Shown one piece after another: positions 43,077-50,362 of a stretch of 64,000 nucleotides of DNA. The stretch covers positions 4,340,001-4,404,000 of the forward strand of contig OY969553.1 in assembly GCA_963700925.1 (NCBI GenBank), written 5' to 3'. A program made the translations under genes and the position numbers. This DNA is from CAWJMD01 sp963700925. Its GTDB lineage: Bacteria; Actinomycetota; Actinomycetes; Actinomycetales; CAWJMD01. How positions within the stretch are numbered: the stretch's first letter is position 1; each line of letters opens with the position of its first letter. A model generated the notes under the pieces. It did not search any database, was not told the origin of the DNA, and worked only from the letters and a program-made list of their open reading frames with translations.

Positions 43077-43862
43077 ATGAGTGACGTCCTCGAGCTGTAC
43101 GGGGTGAGCGTGGTCCGCGACGGGTCCGCGCTCATCGACGAGGTCGACTGGTCCGTCGCCGAAGGTGAGCGCTGGGTGGTGCTCGGTCCGAACGGCGCCG
43201 GCAAGACCACGCTCCTGCAGGTCGCCGCCGCTCGCATCCACCCGACACGTGGGGTGGCGGGCATCCTCGGCGAGGTGCTGGGCACGGTCGACGTGTTCGA
43301 GCTGCGCCCCCGGATCGGGCTGGCGAGCGCGGCCCTGGCTGAGCGGCTGCCGGCCGGCGAGAAGGTCGCCGACATCGTGCTGACGGCGTCGTACGCCGTC
43401 ACGGGGCGCTGGCGCGAGAGCTATGACGACCTCGACCACGAGAGGGCCGCAGGGCTGCTCGCGGCGCTGGGGGTCTCGCACCTTGCCGACCGGACGTTCG
43501 GCACCCTCTCCGAAGGTGAGCGCAAGCGCACGCAGATCGCCCGTGCTCTGATGACCGATCCCGAGCTGATGCTGCTCGACGAGCCGGCGGCCGGTCTCGA
43601 CCTGGGCGGACGGGAGGAGCTCGTGGGGCGCCTCGCCGCCCTCGCCGCCGACCCGATGGCGCCGGCGCTCGTGCTGGTCACCCACCACGTCGAGGAGATC
43701 CCGCCGGGATTCACGCACGCCCTGCTGATGCGCGACGGCCGGGTCGTGACGGCGGGCCCGCTCGACGAGGCGCTGACCGCCGAGCACCTGTCCACCACCT
43801 TCGGGCTGCCCCTGGTCGTCGAGCGGCACGGGGACCGCTGGAGCGCACGGGCTTTCGGGTGA
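43077..43862 (+). CDS. ABC transporter ATP-binding protein (Rv3041c-like)
   Basis: A 261-residue single ATPase domain. Walker A is GPNGAGKTT (residues about 38-46), the signature is LSEGERKR, and Walker B is ELMLLDEPAAGLDLGGREEL followed by LVTHHVEEIP. It resembles mycobacterial Rv3041c, which lies beside serB2; serB here is 6 kb away. No permease is adjacent except the TSUP protein, which is not an ABC permease. TAGGGT at 43064-43069 lies 7 nt before the ATG, suggesting a leaderless transcript. The stop overlaps the next start (GTGA). Confidence 0.88.
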   Translation: MSDVLELYGVSVVRDGSALIDEVDWSVAEGERWVVLGPNGAGKTTLLQVAAARIHPTRGVAGILGEVLGTVDVFELRPRIGLASAALAERLPAGEKVADIVLTASYAVTGRWRESYDDLDHERAAGLLAALGVSHLADRTFGTLSEGERKRTQIARALMTDPELMLLDEPAAGLDLGGREELVGRLAALAADPMAPALVLVTHHVEEIPPGFTHALLMRDGRVVTAGPLDEALTAEHLSTTFGLPLVVERHGDRWSARAFG

Positions 43863-44641
43863 CGTGGGTCGAGGCCGTCGCCCTGCTGACGGCTGGTGTC
43901 GCTGCGGGCACCATCAACACCCTGGTGGGGTCGGGCACGCTGATCACGTTCCCCACGCTGCTCGCGTTCGGGTACCCGCCGTTGATGGCCAACGTGTCGA
44001 ACAACATCGGGATGGTGCCGGGTGGGGTGTCCGGCACATGGGGGTACCGAGCTGAGCTCGAGGGGCAGGGACGCTGGGTCAGGCTGCTCGCCCCGATGTC
44101 GCTCGTCGGCTCGATCGCCGGGGCCGTGCTGCTGCTGTTGTTGCCGGAGAAGGCGTTCTCGGCGATCGTCCCTGTGCTGCTGGGCATCTCGGTCGTCCTG
44201 GTACTCATTCAGCCTCGTCTGCAGAGAACGCTCGCGCGTCGCCGCGAGGAGCAGGGACGCGACCATCACGAGATGAGCGGAGGCCGCACTGCGGCGACCG
44301 TCGGCGGCACTTTCGGTGCCGGCATCTACGGCGGCTACTTCGGTGCGGCGCAGGGAGTGCTGCTGGTCGGGCTCCTCGGCAGCCTGCTGCCCTCCTCGCT
44401 GCAACAGGTGAACGCGATCAAGAACCTGCTGTCGCTGATCGTCAACAGCGTGGCCGCGGTGACCTTCGTGCTGGTCGCCCGCGAGCACGTCAACTGGGCT
44501 GTGGTCGGTGTCATCGCCCTAGGCACGCTGATCGGTGGTGTCGTCGGGTCCAAGGTCGGACGGCGACTGCCCCCAACTGCCCTCCGCGCTGTGATCGTCG
44601 TGGTCGGCGTCGTCGCGATCGTTCGCCTGGTCGCGGGGTGA
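43859..44641 (+). CDS. TSUP family (TauE/SafE-type) membrane transporter
   Basis: A 260-residue membrane protein with about seven to eight predicted helices. AGTINTLVGSGTLITFPTLL and the repeat-like GAGIYGGYFGAAQGVLLVGL are the two signature halves of the sulfite/organosulfur exporter superfamily. The substrate may be sulfite, sulfonates or another small anion. GTG 43859 overlaps the stop of the ATPase gene and its stop overlaps the next start, so three genes are coupled: ATPase, TSUP and rRNA methyltransferase. Confidence 0.88.
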   Translation: MTWVEAVALLTAGVAAGTINTLVGSGTLITFPTLLAFGYPPLMANVSNNIGMVPGGVSGTWGYRAELEGQGRWVRLLAPMSLVGSIAGAVLLLLLPEKAFSAIVPVLLGISVVLVLIQPRLQRTLARRREEQGRDHHEMSGGRTAATVGGTFGAGIYGGYFGAAQGVLLVGLLGSLLPSSLQQVNAIKNLLSLIVNSVAAVTFVLVAREHVNWAVVGVIALGTLIGGVVGSKVGRRLPPTALRAVIVVVGVVAIVRLVAG

Positions 44642-45468
44642 CCGAGGTGACCGACGCCCGCGGCGAGGTGGTCGAGGTCGACGACCTGGCCGACCCTCGC
44701 CTGCACGACTACACGCGCCTCACCGAGGTGTCCCTGCGGCTGCAGCGCGAGCCTGCCGAGGGCATCTACATCGCGGAGTCGAACAAGGTCATCCGGCGCG
44801 CCCTCGCCGCCGGCCACCGCCCGCGCTCGTTCCTGATGTCACACCGCTGGCTCGACGACCACGACAACCTGTTGGGTTCGCCTGCCGCAGCGGGGGTTCC
44901 GGTCTTCGTCGGGCGCGAGGACTTGCTGCAGCAGCTCACCGGCTTCCACCTGCACCGCGGCGCGTTGGCGGCGATGAACCGGCCGCCACTGCCTGCGGTC
45001 GACAACCTGCTGGCCGGTGCGCGCCGCGTGGCCGTTCTCGAGGACATCGTCGACCACACCAACACTGGTGCCATCTTCCGGTGCGCAGCGGGGCTGGGAG
45101 TCGACGCGGTGCTCGTGACGCCGCGCTGCGCCGACCCGCTCTACCGGCGGTCGGTGCGGGTCTCCATGGGCACGGTGTTCCAGGTGCCGTGGACGCGGCT
45201 GGACCAGTGGCCGGACGGTCTCGACCTGTTGCGCGACAAGGGCTTCACCGTGGCGGCCATGGCACTGACGGACGACGCCGTCTCGCTGGACGACTTCGCC
45301 GCCGACCTGCCCGACCGGTTCGCCCTGCTGCTCGGCACCGAGGGCGGCGGACTCACGCCGGCTGCCGTCGACCGCGCCGACGTGGTGGTGCGCATTCCGA
45401 TGGCCGGGGGAGTGGACTCGCTCAACGTCGCCGCGGCCAGCGCAGTGGTGTTCTGGGCGACGCGCTAG
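44638..45468 (+). CDS. TrmH/SpoU family RNA 2'-O-methyltransferase
   Basis: A 276-residue SPOUT methyltransferase that uses S-adenosylmethionine to methylate ribose in rRNA or tRNA. An N-terminal substrate-binding domain (YIAESNKVIRRALAAGHRPR) precedes the knot domain with ILVTPRCADPLYRRSVRVSM-like, FALLLGTEGGGLTPAAVDRA and IPMAGGVDSLNVAAASAVV, the three SPOUT motifs. The target nucleotide is unknown. GTG start in a GTGA overlap with the TSUP gene. Its TAG overlaps the convergent YbaK gene within CTAG. Confidence 0.92.
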   Translation: MTEVTDARGEVVEVDDLADPRLHDYTRLTEVSLRLQREPAEGIYIAESNKVIRRALAAGHRPRSFLMSHRWLDDHDNLLGSPAAAGVPVFVGREDLLQQLTGFHLHRGALAAMNRPPLPAVDNLLAGARRVAVLEDIVDHTNTGAIFRCAAGLGVDAVLVTPRCADPLYRRSVRVSMGTVFQVPWTRLDQWPDGLDLLRDKGFTVAAMALTDDAVSLDDFAADLPDRFALLLGTEGGGLTPAAVDRADVVVRIPMAGGVDSLNVAAASAVVFWATR

Positions 45469-46013
45469 CGAGACGGGTTCGCTGCCATGGCGAGTCCGTC
45501 GACGACCTGTGCACCGGGCAGCTCGGCGACCAGGCGGCCGGGCACGGCGAGCTTCGAGCGTCGAACGCCGCTGCCGATCACGACGACGGGGGCAGCGACG
45601 ACCGCCGCGTCGACCAGCAGGGGCCACGCGTCCGGGAGACCGACGGGGGTGATGCCTCCGTACTCCATCGACGTGCGCTCGACCGCGTCGTCCATCGGGA
45701 GGAACGAGGCCTTGCGCACCTCGAGCGTGCGACGCACCAGGCCGTTCACATCTGCGCGGGTTGTGGCCAGCACGAGGCACGCTGCGACGCGCTGTTCGCC
45801 CTCGCGCTTGCCCGCCACCACGACGCAGTTGGCTGACACGTCCAGGGGTATCCCGTGTGCCTCGGCGAGCGCCGAAGTGTCGGCCAGGGCGGGGTCGATC
45901 TGCGCGACCTGCACCTCGGACGTGTGAGGCCACGTGCCCAGTGCCTCGGCGACGCGCGGCGCCAGGAGGTCGAGGCGCTCCAGTACAGGGACCCAGTCGA
46001 GCGTGCCGATCAT
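45465..46013 (-). CDS. YbaK/EbsC-type aminoacyl-tRNA deacylase
   Basis: A 182-residue editing protein of the YbaK/ProX superfamily, which hydrolyses mischarged tRNA. Typical segments are NCVVVAGKREGEQRVAACLV, EVRKASFLPMDDAVERTSME and GGITPVGLPDAWPLLVDAAV, including the conserved Lys and the GG-x-P-x-G loop. ATG 46013 overlaps the stop of the upstream membrane-protein gene (ATGA). Three minus-strand genes (46588-47217, 46010-46591, 45465-46013) overlap stop to start and form one operon. Confidence 0.85.
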   Translation of the reverse strand: MIGTLDWVPVLERLDLLAPRVAEALGTWPHTSEVQVAQIDPALADTSALAEAHGIPLDVSANCVVVAGKREGEQRVAACLVLATTRADVNGLVRRTLEVRKASFLPMDDAVERTSMEYGGITPVGLPDAWPLLVDAAVVAAPVVVIGSGVRRSKLAVPGRLVAELPGAQVVDGLAMAANPSR

Positions 46014-46591
46014 GGCGACCATCCCAGCAGGACGACCCCTGCGCAGCCCAGCGCCCACAGCACGCTGGCGAAGGTGCCGATGATGAAGCGCTCCGACGTG
46101 CCGGCGTGAGCGCGGAGCTCTGGGTACCGCCCGAGTCCCTTGACCGCCAGCACGATGGCGATACCCTCCGGCCAGCCGACCAGCAGCGCGACCGAGATCG
46201 CCAGCCGTTCGAGCACCCCGATGGTGGCGCCGCCTCGCAGCACGGTGGCGGGTGGTGGCTGGGGTGGCGAGCCCGGTGGTGGCGGCGCCTGTGGCGACAT
46301 GCGCAGCACCGCCGCCGTCACCGGGCCACCCCCGAGCACTGCTGCGAGGACGGCCAGCACCAGGCCCAAGGGCACGAAGCCGCCGTCGTCCTTCGGCGTG
46401 GTGACCGCGAGCACCGCGGTGACCGCGAGGACCACCGGGCCGAGCGCCACCAGGGCCGTGCGCAGACCGCTGTCGCGAAGGCGCGCTGTTCCGGCGGACG
46501 TCGACGCGCCCGGGTCGGGCAGGGGCAGCACCCACGCCAGTGCCGTGACGGCGACGGTGACGACGAGGCCGGCCAGGACGGGTGTGCTCAC
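46010..46591 (-). CDS. Membrane protein of unknown function
   Basis: A 193-residue protein with about four to five predicted helices (PVLAGLVVTVAVTALAWVLP at the N-terminus, LVALGPVVLAVTAVLAVTT, LGLVLAVLAAVLGGGPVTAA, FASVLWALGCAGVVLLGW at the end) and a Pro-rich loop (SPQAPPPPGSPPQPPP) on one side. It ends FIIGTFASVLWAL. I do not recognise a family. GTG 46591 overlaps the HTH gene's stop (GTGA); the frame further upstream is shadow. It is likely cotranscribed with the HTH gene and the YbaK gene. Confidence 0.7.
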   Translation of the reverse strand: MSTPVLAGLVVTVAVTALAWVLPLPDPGASTSAGTARLRDSGLRTALVALGPVVLAVTAVLAVTTPKDDGGFVPLGLVLAVLAAVLGGGPVTAAVLRMSPQAPPPPGSPPQPPPATVLRGGATIGVLERLAISVALLVGWPEGIAIVLAVKGLGRYPELRAHAGTSERFIIGTFASVLWALGCAGVVLLGWSP

Positions 46592-47217
46592 GCGCCCATC
46601 CTGCCTTCCGGCCCGGACAGCGGGTCGCGGTCGTCCGCCACGGCGAGCATCAGGGCGGCCACGGGGCGCACTCGCGACTCGTGGGTCCACAGCCCGGCGT
46701 GGAGCCGCTGGCTCAAGGCCTGCTTGGTGATCCGGAGCTTCGCGGCGGCCTCGGTCTGAGAGAGCCCGGACGCGACCAGGTCGGCTGCCTGCCATCCCGC
46801 AGCGCTGCGTCGCTGGACGACGGCGCTCAGCAGACCGAGCAGGGCCTCGGCGTCTCGGGCAGCGTCAGCCGTACCCTCGACGGCGACGCGGTCCTGCGAC
46901 AGCTTCGCGCGCTCGACGGCTCTCCGAGCATGCTCGTACGAGGACCCGGCCCCGGCACGTGCGCTGCGAGGCAGTGGGCGGCGGACGGTTCCCACTCCGA
47001 CGCCGACGCTCCAGTGCCCGTCGCGCACCAGGGCGAGGGTCAGGTCGACGACCAGTGCGGGGTCGTCCAGAACACCCTGGACCTCGTCGCCTGCGGTGCG
47101 CTCGAAGGCGCGCACCCGACCCTTGGCGCGGTCACGGTGGTTGAGCAGCCGCAGCACCTGCGCCACCCGGTCGTCGTCGAGGCGGCTTCGCCGCTGGTCG
47201 ACAGTGAGGACGAACAC
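46588..47217 (-). CDS. SatD-like HTH protein
   Basis: A 209-residue protein. The first part (MFVLTVDQRRSRLDDDRVAQ, ERTAGDEVQGVLDDPALVVD) resembles the SatD-like actinobacterial family. The end holds a clear helix-turn-helix, LVASGLSQTEAAAKLRITKQ followed by ALSQRLHAG. It probably binds DNA. GTG 47217 is preceded by GAGGAGG. Directly upstream lies an array of five alternating GTCAAG/CTTGAC half-sites, so autoregulation is the natural guess. A TTGACA(N17)GATGCT promoter on the minus strand overlaps that array. It heads a three-gene operon. Confidence 0.75.
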   Translation of the reverse strand: MFVLTVDQRRSRLDDDRVAQVLRLLNHRDRAKGRVRAFERTAGDEVQGVLDDPALVVDLTLALVRDGHWSVGVGVGTVRRPLPRSARAGAGSSYEHARRAVERAKLSQDRVAVEGTADAARDAEALLGLLSAVVQRRSAAGWQAADLVASGLSQTEAAAKLRITKQALSQRLHAGLWTHESRVRPVAALMLAVADDRDPLSGPEGRMGA

Positions 47218-47243
47218 GGTGCACCTCCTCGCGTTGCCTGAAG

Positions 47244-47305
47244 GTCAAGCATCTGACCTTGACTGACCGTTGTCAAGCCGTTGTCCTTGACTCAACGCTG
47301 TCAAG
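47244..47305. promoter_or_regulatory. Five-half-site operator array with 14-bp period
   Basis: Half-sites begin at 47244 (GTCAAG), 47258 (CTTGAC), 47272 (GTCAAG), 47286 (CTTGAC) and 47300 (GTCAAG). They alternate in orientation, and each is separated from the next by exactly 8 nt. The array lies between the HTH gene (minus, start 47217) and the peroxiredoxin gene (plus, start 47366). On the minus strand TTGACA (47276-47271) and GATGCT (47253-47248), spaced 17 nt, form a promoter inside it. On the plus strand a TAGGCT -10 (47325-47330) lies just downstream. Confidence 0.85.
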
Positions 47306-47365
47306 CCGTGACGCCTGTCTCGCGTAGGCTGTGCACACTCAGTCGTCGTCACAGGAGGTACCACC

Positions 47366-47818
47366 GTGCTGAAGGTCGGAGACACCGCACCGGACTTCGA
47401 GCTGCCGGACCAGTACGGGGCGCCTCGCAGGCTCTCGACTCTGCTGGCCGACGGCCCGCTGGCGCTGTTCTGGTACCCGGGAGCGCTGACCAGCGGGTGC
47501 ACGGAGGAGGCCTGCTACTTCCGCGACCTGGCCTCCGAGTTCGAGGCGGCCGGTGCCCAGCGGGTCGGCATCAGCATGGACACGGTCGAGGCGCAGAAGA
47601 CGTTCTCCGACACGAACTCCTTCGACTACCCGCTACTGGCCGACGTGGACGGGTCCGTCGCGGAGGCGTACGGCGTGCGGCAGGCCGAGTCCGAGGAGGA
47701 CCCGGTCCTGCGCGCAACGTTCGTCATCGCCACCGACCGCACCGTGGTCCGGGCACTCGAAGACGACCGGAGCATGGAGATCCACGCCGACGAGGCGCTC
47801 TCCGCACTCCGGTCGTAG
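47366..47818 (+). CDS. Peroxiredoxin (AhpC/TSA, BCP-like)
   Basis: A 150-residue thiol peroxidase that reduces peroxides. The start MLKVGDTAPDFELPDQYGAP is typical, and the peroxidatic Cys lies in PGALTSGCTEEACYFRDL near residue 46, with a second Cys five residues on, as in BCP-type proteins with a resolving Cys close by. The usual PxxxTxxC motif reads PGALTSGC. GTG 47366 has AGGAGG 7 nt upstream. It is divergent from the HTH gene across the operator array and so is the likely second target. Confidence 0.9.
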   Translation: MLKVGDTAPDFELPDQYGAPRRLSTLLADGPLALFWYPGALTSGCTEEACYFRDLASEFEAAGAQRVGISMDTVEAQKTFSDTNSFDYPLLADVDGSVAEAYGVRQAESEEDPVLRATFVIATDRTVVRALEDDRSMEIHADEALSALRS

Positions 47819-47833
47819 TCGACTGGTTCTGAA

Positions 47834-48604
47834 CTAGGCGGACTCTCTCCTGAACGTGCGGGTGCCCATCCACAGACCGAGTGCGGTCAGGACGGCGACC
47901 CACACCAGGCCCCACATGGCTGTCGAGGAGCCCAGGTCACCGGCGAACATCGCCCGCACCCCGCTGACGACGTGCTTGAGCGGGTTGATGTCCGAGATGC
48001 GTTGCAGCCACGTGGGTCCCATCGACATCGGCAGCAGGATGCCCGACAGGAGGAGCACCGGCATCGCTATGCCGTTCAGCAGCGGCGCCAGCGCGTCCTC
48101 GCTCTTCGTGATCAGCGCGACGGCGTACGACATCGAGGCGAACGTCGCCCCGAGCAGGGCCACGATGACGAGTGCCAGCAGCACGCCGTCGAGTGGTGCC
48201 CGCAGGCCCAGCAGGTACGAGGCGCCGAGCAGCAAAACCGTCTGCACGACCAGCACGACGACGTCGCGCAGCACTCGTCCGAGAAGAAGGGCCGTACGGC
48301 TCGCTGGCGTCACGCGCATCGACTCGATGACACCGGCGCGATACTCCGCGATGAGGGCGAAGCCCACGAACATCGCCCCGAAGATGCCGAGCTGAACGAT
48401 CAGGCCAGGAATGAAGATCGCGTAGGCGTTCGTCTCGCCCGGCGCCCCGGCCGTCATCTGCGCAGCGATCGGCTCGAGCAGCGGGCCGAACAGGACGAGG
48501 TACAGCAGTGGCTGGCTGAGGGAGATCACCGACCACATCGGGTTGCGCAGTGCCAGCCGCATGGCGCGGCTGAACACGATCCAGGTGTCTCGGGCGAAGC
48601 TCAT
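47834..48604 (-). CDS. ABC-2 type permease (DrrB-like)
   Basis: A 256-residue membrane protein with six predicted helices of the ABC-2 export family (LRNPMWSVISLSQPLLYLVL at the N-terminus, FIPGLIVQLGIFGAMFVGFA, GSSTAMWGLVWVAVLTALGL at the end). With the adjoining DrrA-type ATPase it should export a hydrophobic compound or drug. Its start overlaps the ATPase stop (ATGA). The operon is controlled by the PadR-type gene upstream. The cargo is unknown. Confidence 0.9.
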   Translation of the reverse strand: MSFARDTWIVFSRAMRLALRNPMWSVISLSQPLLYLVLFGPLLEPIAAQMTAGAPGETNAYAIFIPGLIVQLGIFGAMFVGFALIAEYRAGVIESMRVTPASRTALLLGRVLRDVVVLVVQTVLLLGASYLLGLRAPLDGVLLALVIVALLGATFASMSYAVALITKSEDALAPLLNGIAMPVLLLSGILLPMSMGPTWLQRISDINPLKHVVSGVRAMFAGDLGSSTAMWGLVWVAVLTALGLWMGTRTFRRESA

Positions 48605-49644
48605 CGCTGGTCCTTCCCGGCGCCGCTGAGGGCCGCCTCGGTGTCGGCCGTCGGCCGGGGTGACGCGTCGACGCCGGATTCCGTCGGAGCCGTGGGCTCG
48701 TCGCGCAGCGACCGTCCGGTCATGGTCAGGAAGACGTCGTCGAGGGTCGGTCGGTGCACCGCGACACTCTCGAGAGTGGCTCCGAGAGCGTCGATCTCAC
48801 GCAGCAGGCCTGGGAGCACCTGCCCGCCGTTGGGAATGCGCAACGAGACCTTGGTGCCCTCGACGGCGATCTCGACGGCACCCGGCAGGGAGCCGGCCGC
48901 AAACGCCACAGCCGCCGCACGGCCTGGGTCCACCAGGTGCAGGGTGATCGCGTCGCCCGACACCTGTTGCTTGAGCTCCTCCGGCGTTCCGGCCGCGACG
49001 ATCGAGCCGTGGTCAATGACGAGGATGCGGTCGCACAGGGCGTCGGCCTCGTCGAGGTAGTGAGTGGTGAGGAAGACCGTGGTGCCGCCGGCGCGGAGTC
49101 CCTCGATGTGCTGCCAGAGGTTGGCTCGCGCCTGCGGGTCGAGGCCGGTGGTCGGCTCGTCCAGGAAGATCAGGCCGGGCATGTGGATCAGCCCCATCAC
49201 GATGTCGAGCCGACGGCGCTGCCCGCCGGAGAGGGTCTTGCACTGGCGCTTCCAGAGACCATCGAGGTCGAGCTCGGCGAACAGCTGCTGGCCCCGCGCA
49301 GTGGCGTCGCGCTTGGACTCCCCGTACAGGCGGGCGTGGTCGACGACTTCCTCGCCGGCCAGCGCCTCAGGCAAGGTAGAGCCGCCCTGGGGCACGTAGC
49401 CGATCTGTCTGCGAACGCCGACGGGATCGCTGAGCAGGTCACAGCCCGCGACTGTGGCCTGGCCACTGGTCGGTGCGAGCAAGGTGGCGAGCATGCGAAG
49501 CGTCGTCGTCTTGCCCGCCCCGTTGGGGCCGAGGAAGCCGACGATCTCGCCGGTCTCGACGTGGAGGTCGACGCCACGGACGGCCTCGACAGGTCCGCGG
49601 CGGGTTGTGAAGGTGCGGGCGAGTCCCCGCGCATCGATCATCAT
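48601..49644 (-). CDS. ABC transporter ATP-binding protein (DrrA-like)
   Basis: A 347-residue ATPase: Walker A GPNGAGKTTTLRML, signature LSGGQRRRLDIVMGLIHMPG, Walker B LIFLDEPTTGLDPQARANLW, His-loop TTHYLDEADALC. It has the long C-terminal extension typical of DrrA, the ATPase of daunorubicin-type efflux. ATG 49644 and 49641 are both possible; 49644 lies 6 nt after a -10-like CAGACT, so the transcript is probably leaderless. The operator 49663-49684 covers its -35 box. It is followed by DrrB with an overlapping start. Confidence 0.92.
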   Translation of the reverse strand: MMIDARGLARTFTTRRGPVEAVRGVDLHVETGEIVGFLGPNGAGKTTTLRMLATLLAPTSGQATVAGCDLLSDPVGVRRQIGYVPQGGSTLPEALAGEEVVDHARLYGESKRDATARGQQLFAELDLDGLWKRQCKTLSGGQRRRLDIVMGLIHMPGLIFLDEPTTGLDPQARANLWQHIEGLRAGGTTVFLTTHYLDEADALCDRILVIDHGSIVAAGTPEELKQQVSGDAITLHLVDPGRAAAVAFAAGSLPGAVEIAVEGTKVSLRIPNGGQVLPGLLREIDALGATLESVAVHRPTLDDVFLTMTGRSLRDEPTAPTESGVDASPRPTADTEAALSGAGKDQR

Positions 49645-49650
49645 GCGGCG

Positions 49651-49684
49651 AGTCTGCCGCCTCAACATTGACTAGTCAATGTTG
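49651..49684 (-). promoter_or_regulatory. PadR operator and leaderless promoter of the drrAB operon
   Basis: A perfect 22-bp palindrome covers 49663-49684; its left half is CAACATTGACT. On the minus strand it contains the -35 box TTGACT (49679-49674). Seventeen nt further is CAGACT (49656-49651), a -10 box, and then 6 nt to the ATG at 49644. The repressor gene (padR) lies just upstream. Binding here would block the -35 box directly. Confidence 0.85.
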
Positions 49685-49712
49685 AATCCCAAACTGGGAT
49701 GACTCCGCATGG

Positions 49713-50339
49713 TCAGGGGGGCGGGGGCTCCGTTCGCCAGTGCGTCAGGAGGTCGTCGGGCGCCTCCCAGTCGGGCTTCTCGCCGGCGAAGGAGTACGCA
49801 CCTTCGCGGAGCCGGGTGACCAGGTCGCGCGTCCACACGAGTTCGCCCGCATCGCGCGCGTAGCCCAGCCGGATCTGCTCGACGACGTTGTTGGGCGTGC
49901 CGGGGGAGTCGAGGATGCCACGTTCGGTGAAGGCCTGCGAGGCCGCGGCCGCCTCGTGCTGGGCGATCCGGGACTCGAGGGCTGCGATCGCCTCGTCGCG
50001 GCGCAGCGTCCAGACGAAGCTCATCGCCGTCATCAGGCCCGTGCTGTCGACGTTGCGCACGTTCCAGAGCTCCTCGCGGAGCAGGCGGAAGTACTCCTCC
50101 TCGCCCTCGGCGGTCAGCCGGTACACCGTGCGACCGGCGCTCCTGCCCTCGTCCGCGCTCTCGGTCTCGGCGAGGAGACCGTGGCGCGCCAGCGTCCGCA
50201 GCCCTGAGTAGATCGAGCCCGGGTTGATGTTCGCCCACGTCTCGACGTTCCAGGACACCAGTTCTCGCCGGAGCTGGTAGCCGTACGCGGGCTGGAAGAT
50301 GCGCACGACGCCGAGCAGCAGCAACCGTGTCGACGACAT
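49713..50339 (-). CDS. PadR family transcriptional repressor
   Basis: A 208-residue regulator with the PadR winged helix (LLLLGVVRIFQPAYGYQLRR, INPGSIYSGLRTLARHGLLA, RTVYRLTAEGEEEYFRLLRE) and an extended C-terminal helical region for dimerisation. PadR members often repress neighbouring efflux pumps and respond to their substrates. ATG 50339 has TACACT 6 nt upstream on the minus strand. The DrrA ATPase gene follows after 68 nt holding the perfect operator. This is a classic repressor-pump unit. Confidence 0.92.
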   Translation of the reverse strand: MSSTRLLLLGVVRIFQPAYGYQLRRELVSWNVETWANINPGSIYSGLRTLARHGLLAETESADEGRSAGRTVYRLTAEGEEEYFRLLREELWNVRNVDSTGLMTAMSFVWTLRRDEAIAALESRIAQHEAAAASQAFTERGILDSPGTPNNVVEQIRLGYARDAGELVWTRDLVTRLREGAYSFAGEKPDWEAPDDLLTHWRTEPPPP

Positions 50340-50362
50340 GCGCGGAGTGTAAGCCGACCGGG

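Noticed and set aside
40893..43829. A 978-codon open frame on the minus strand crossing several plus-strand genes
   Set aside because: It overlaps the DUF4185-like and ABC ATPase genes in antisense, and only its last 263 codons look like a protein. Long antisense frames are common at this GC content.
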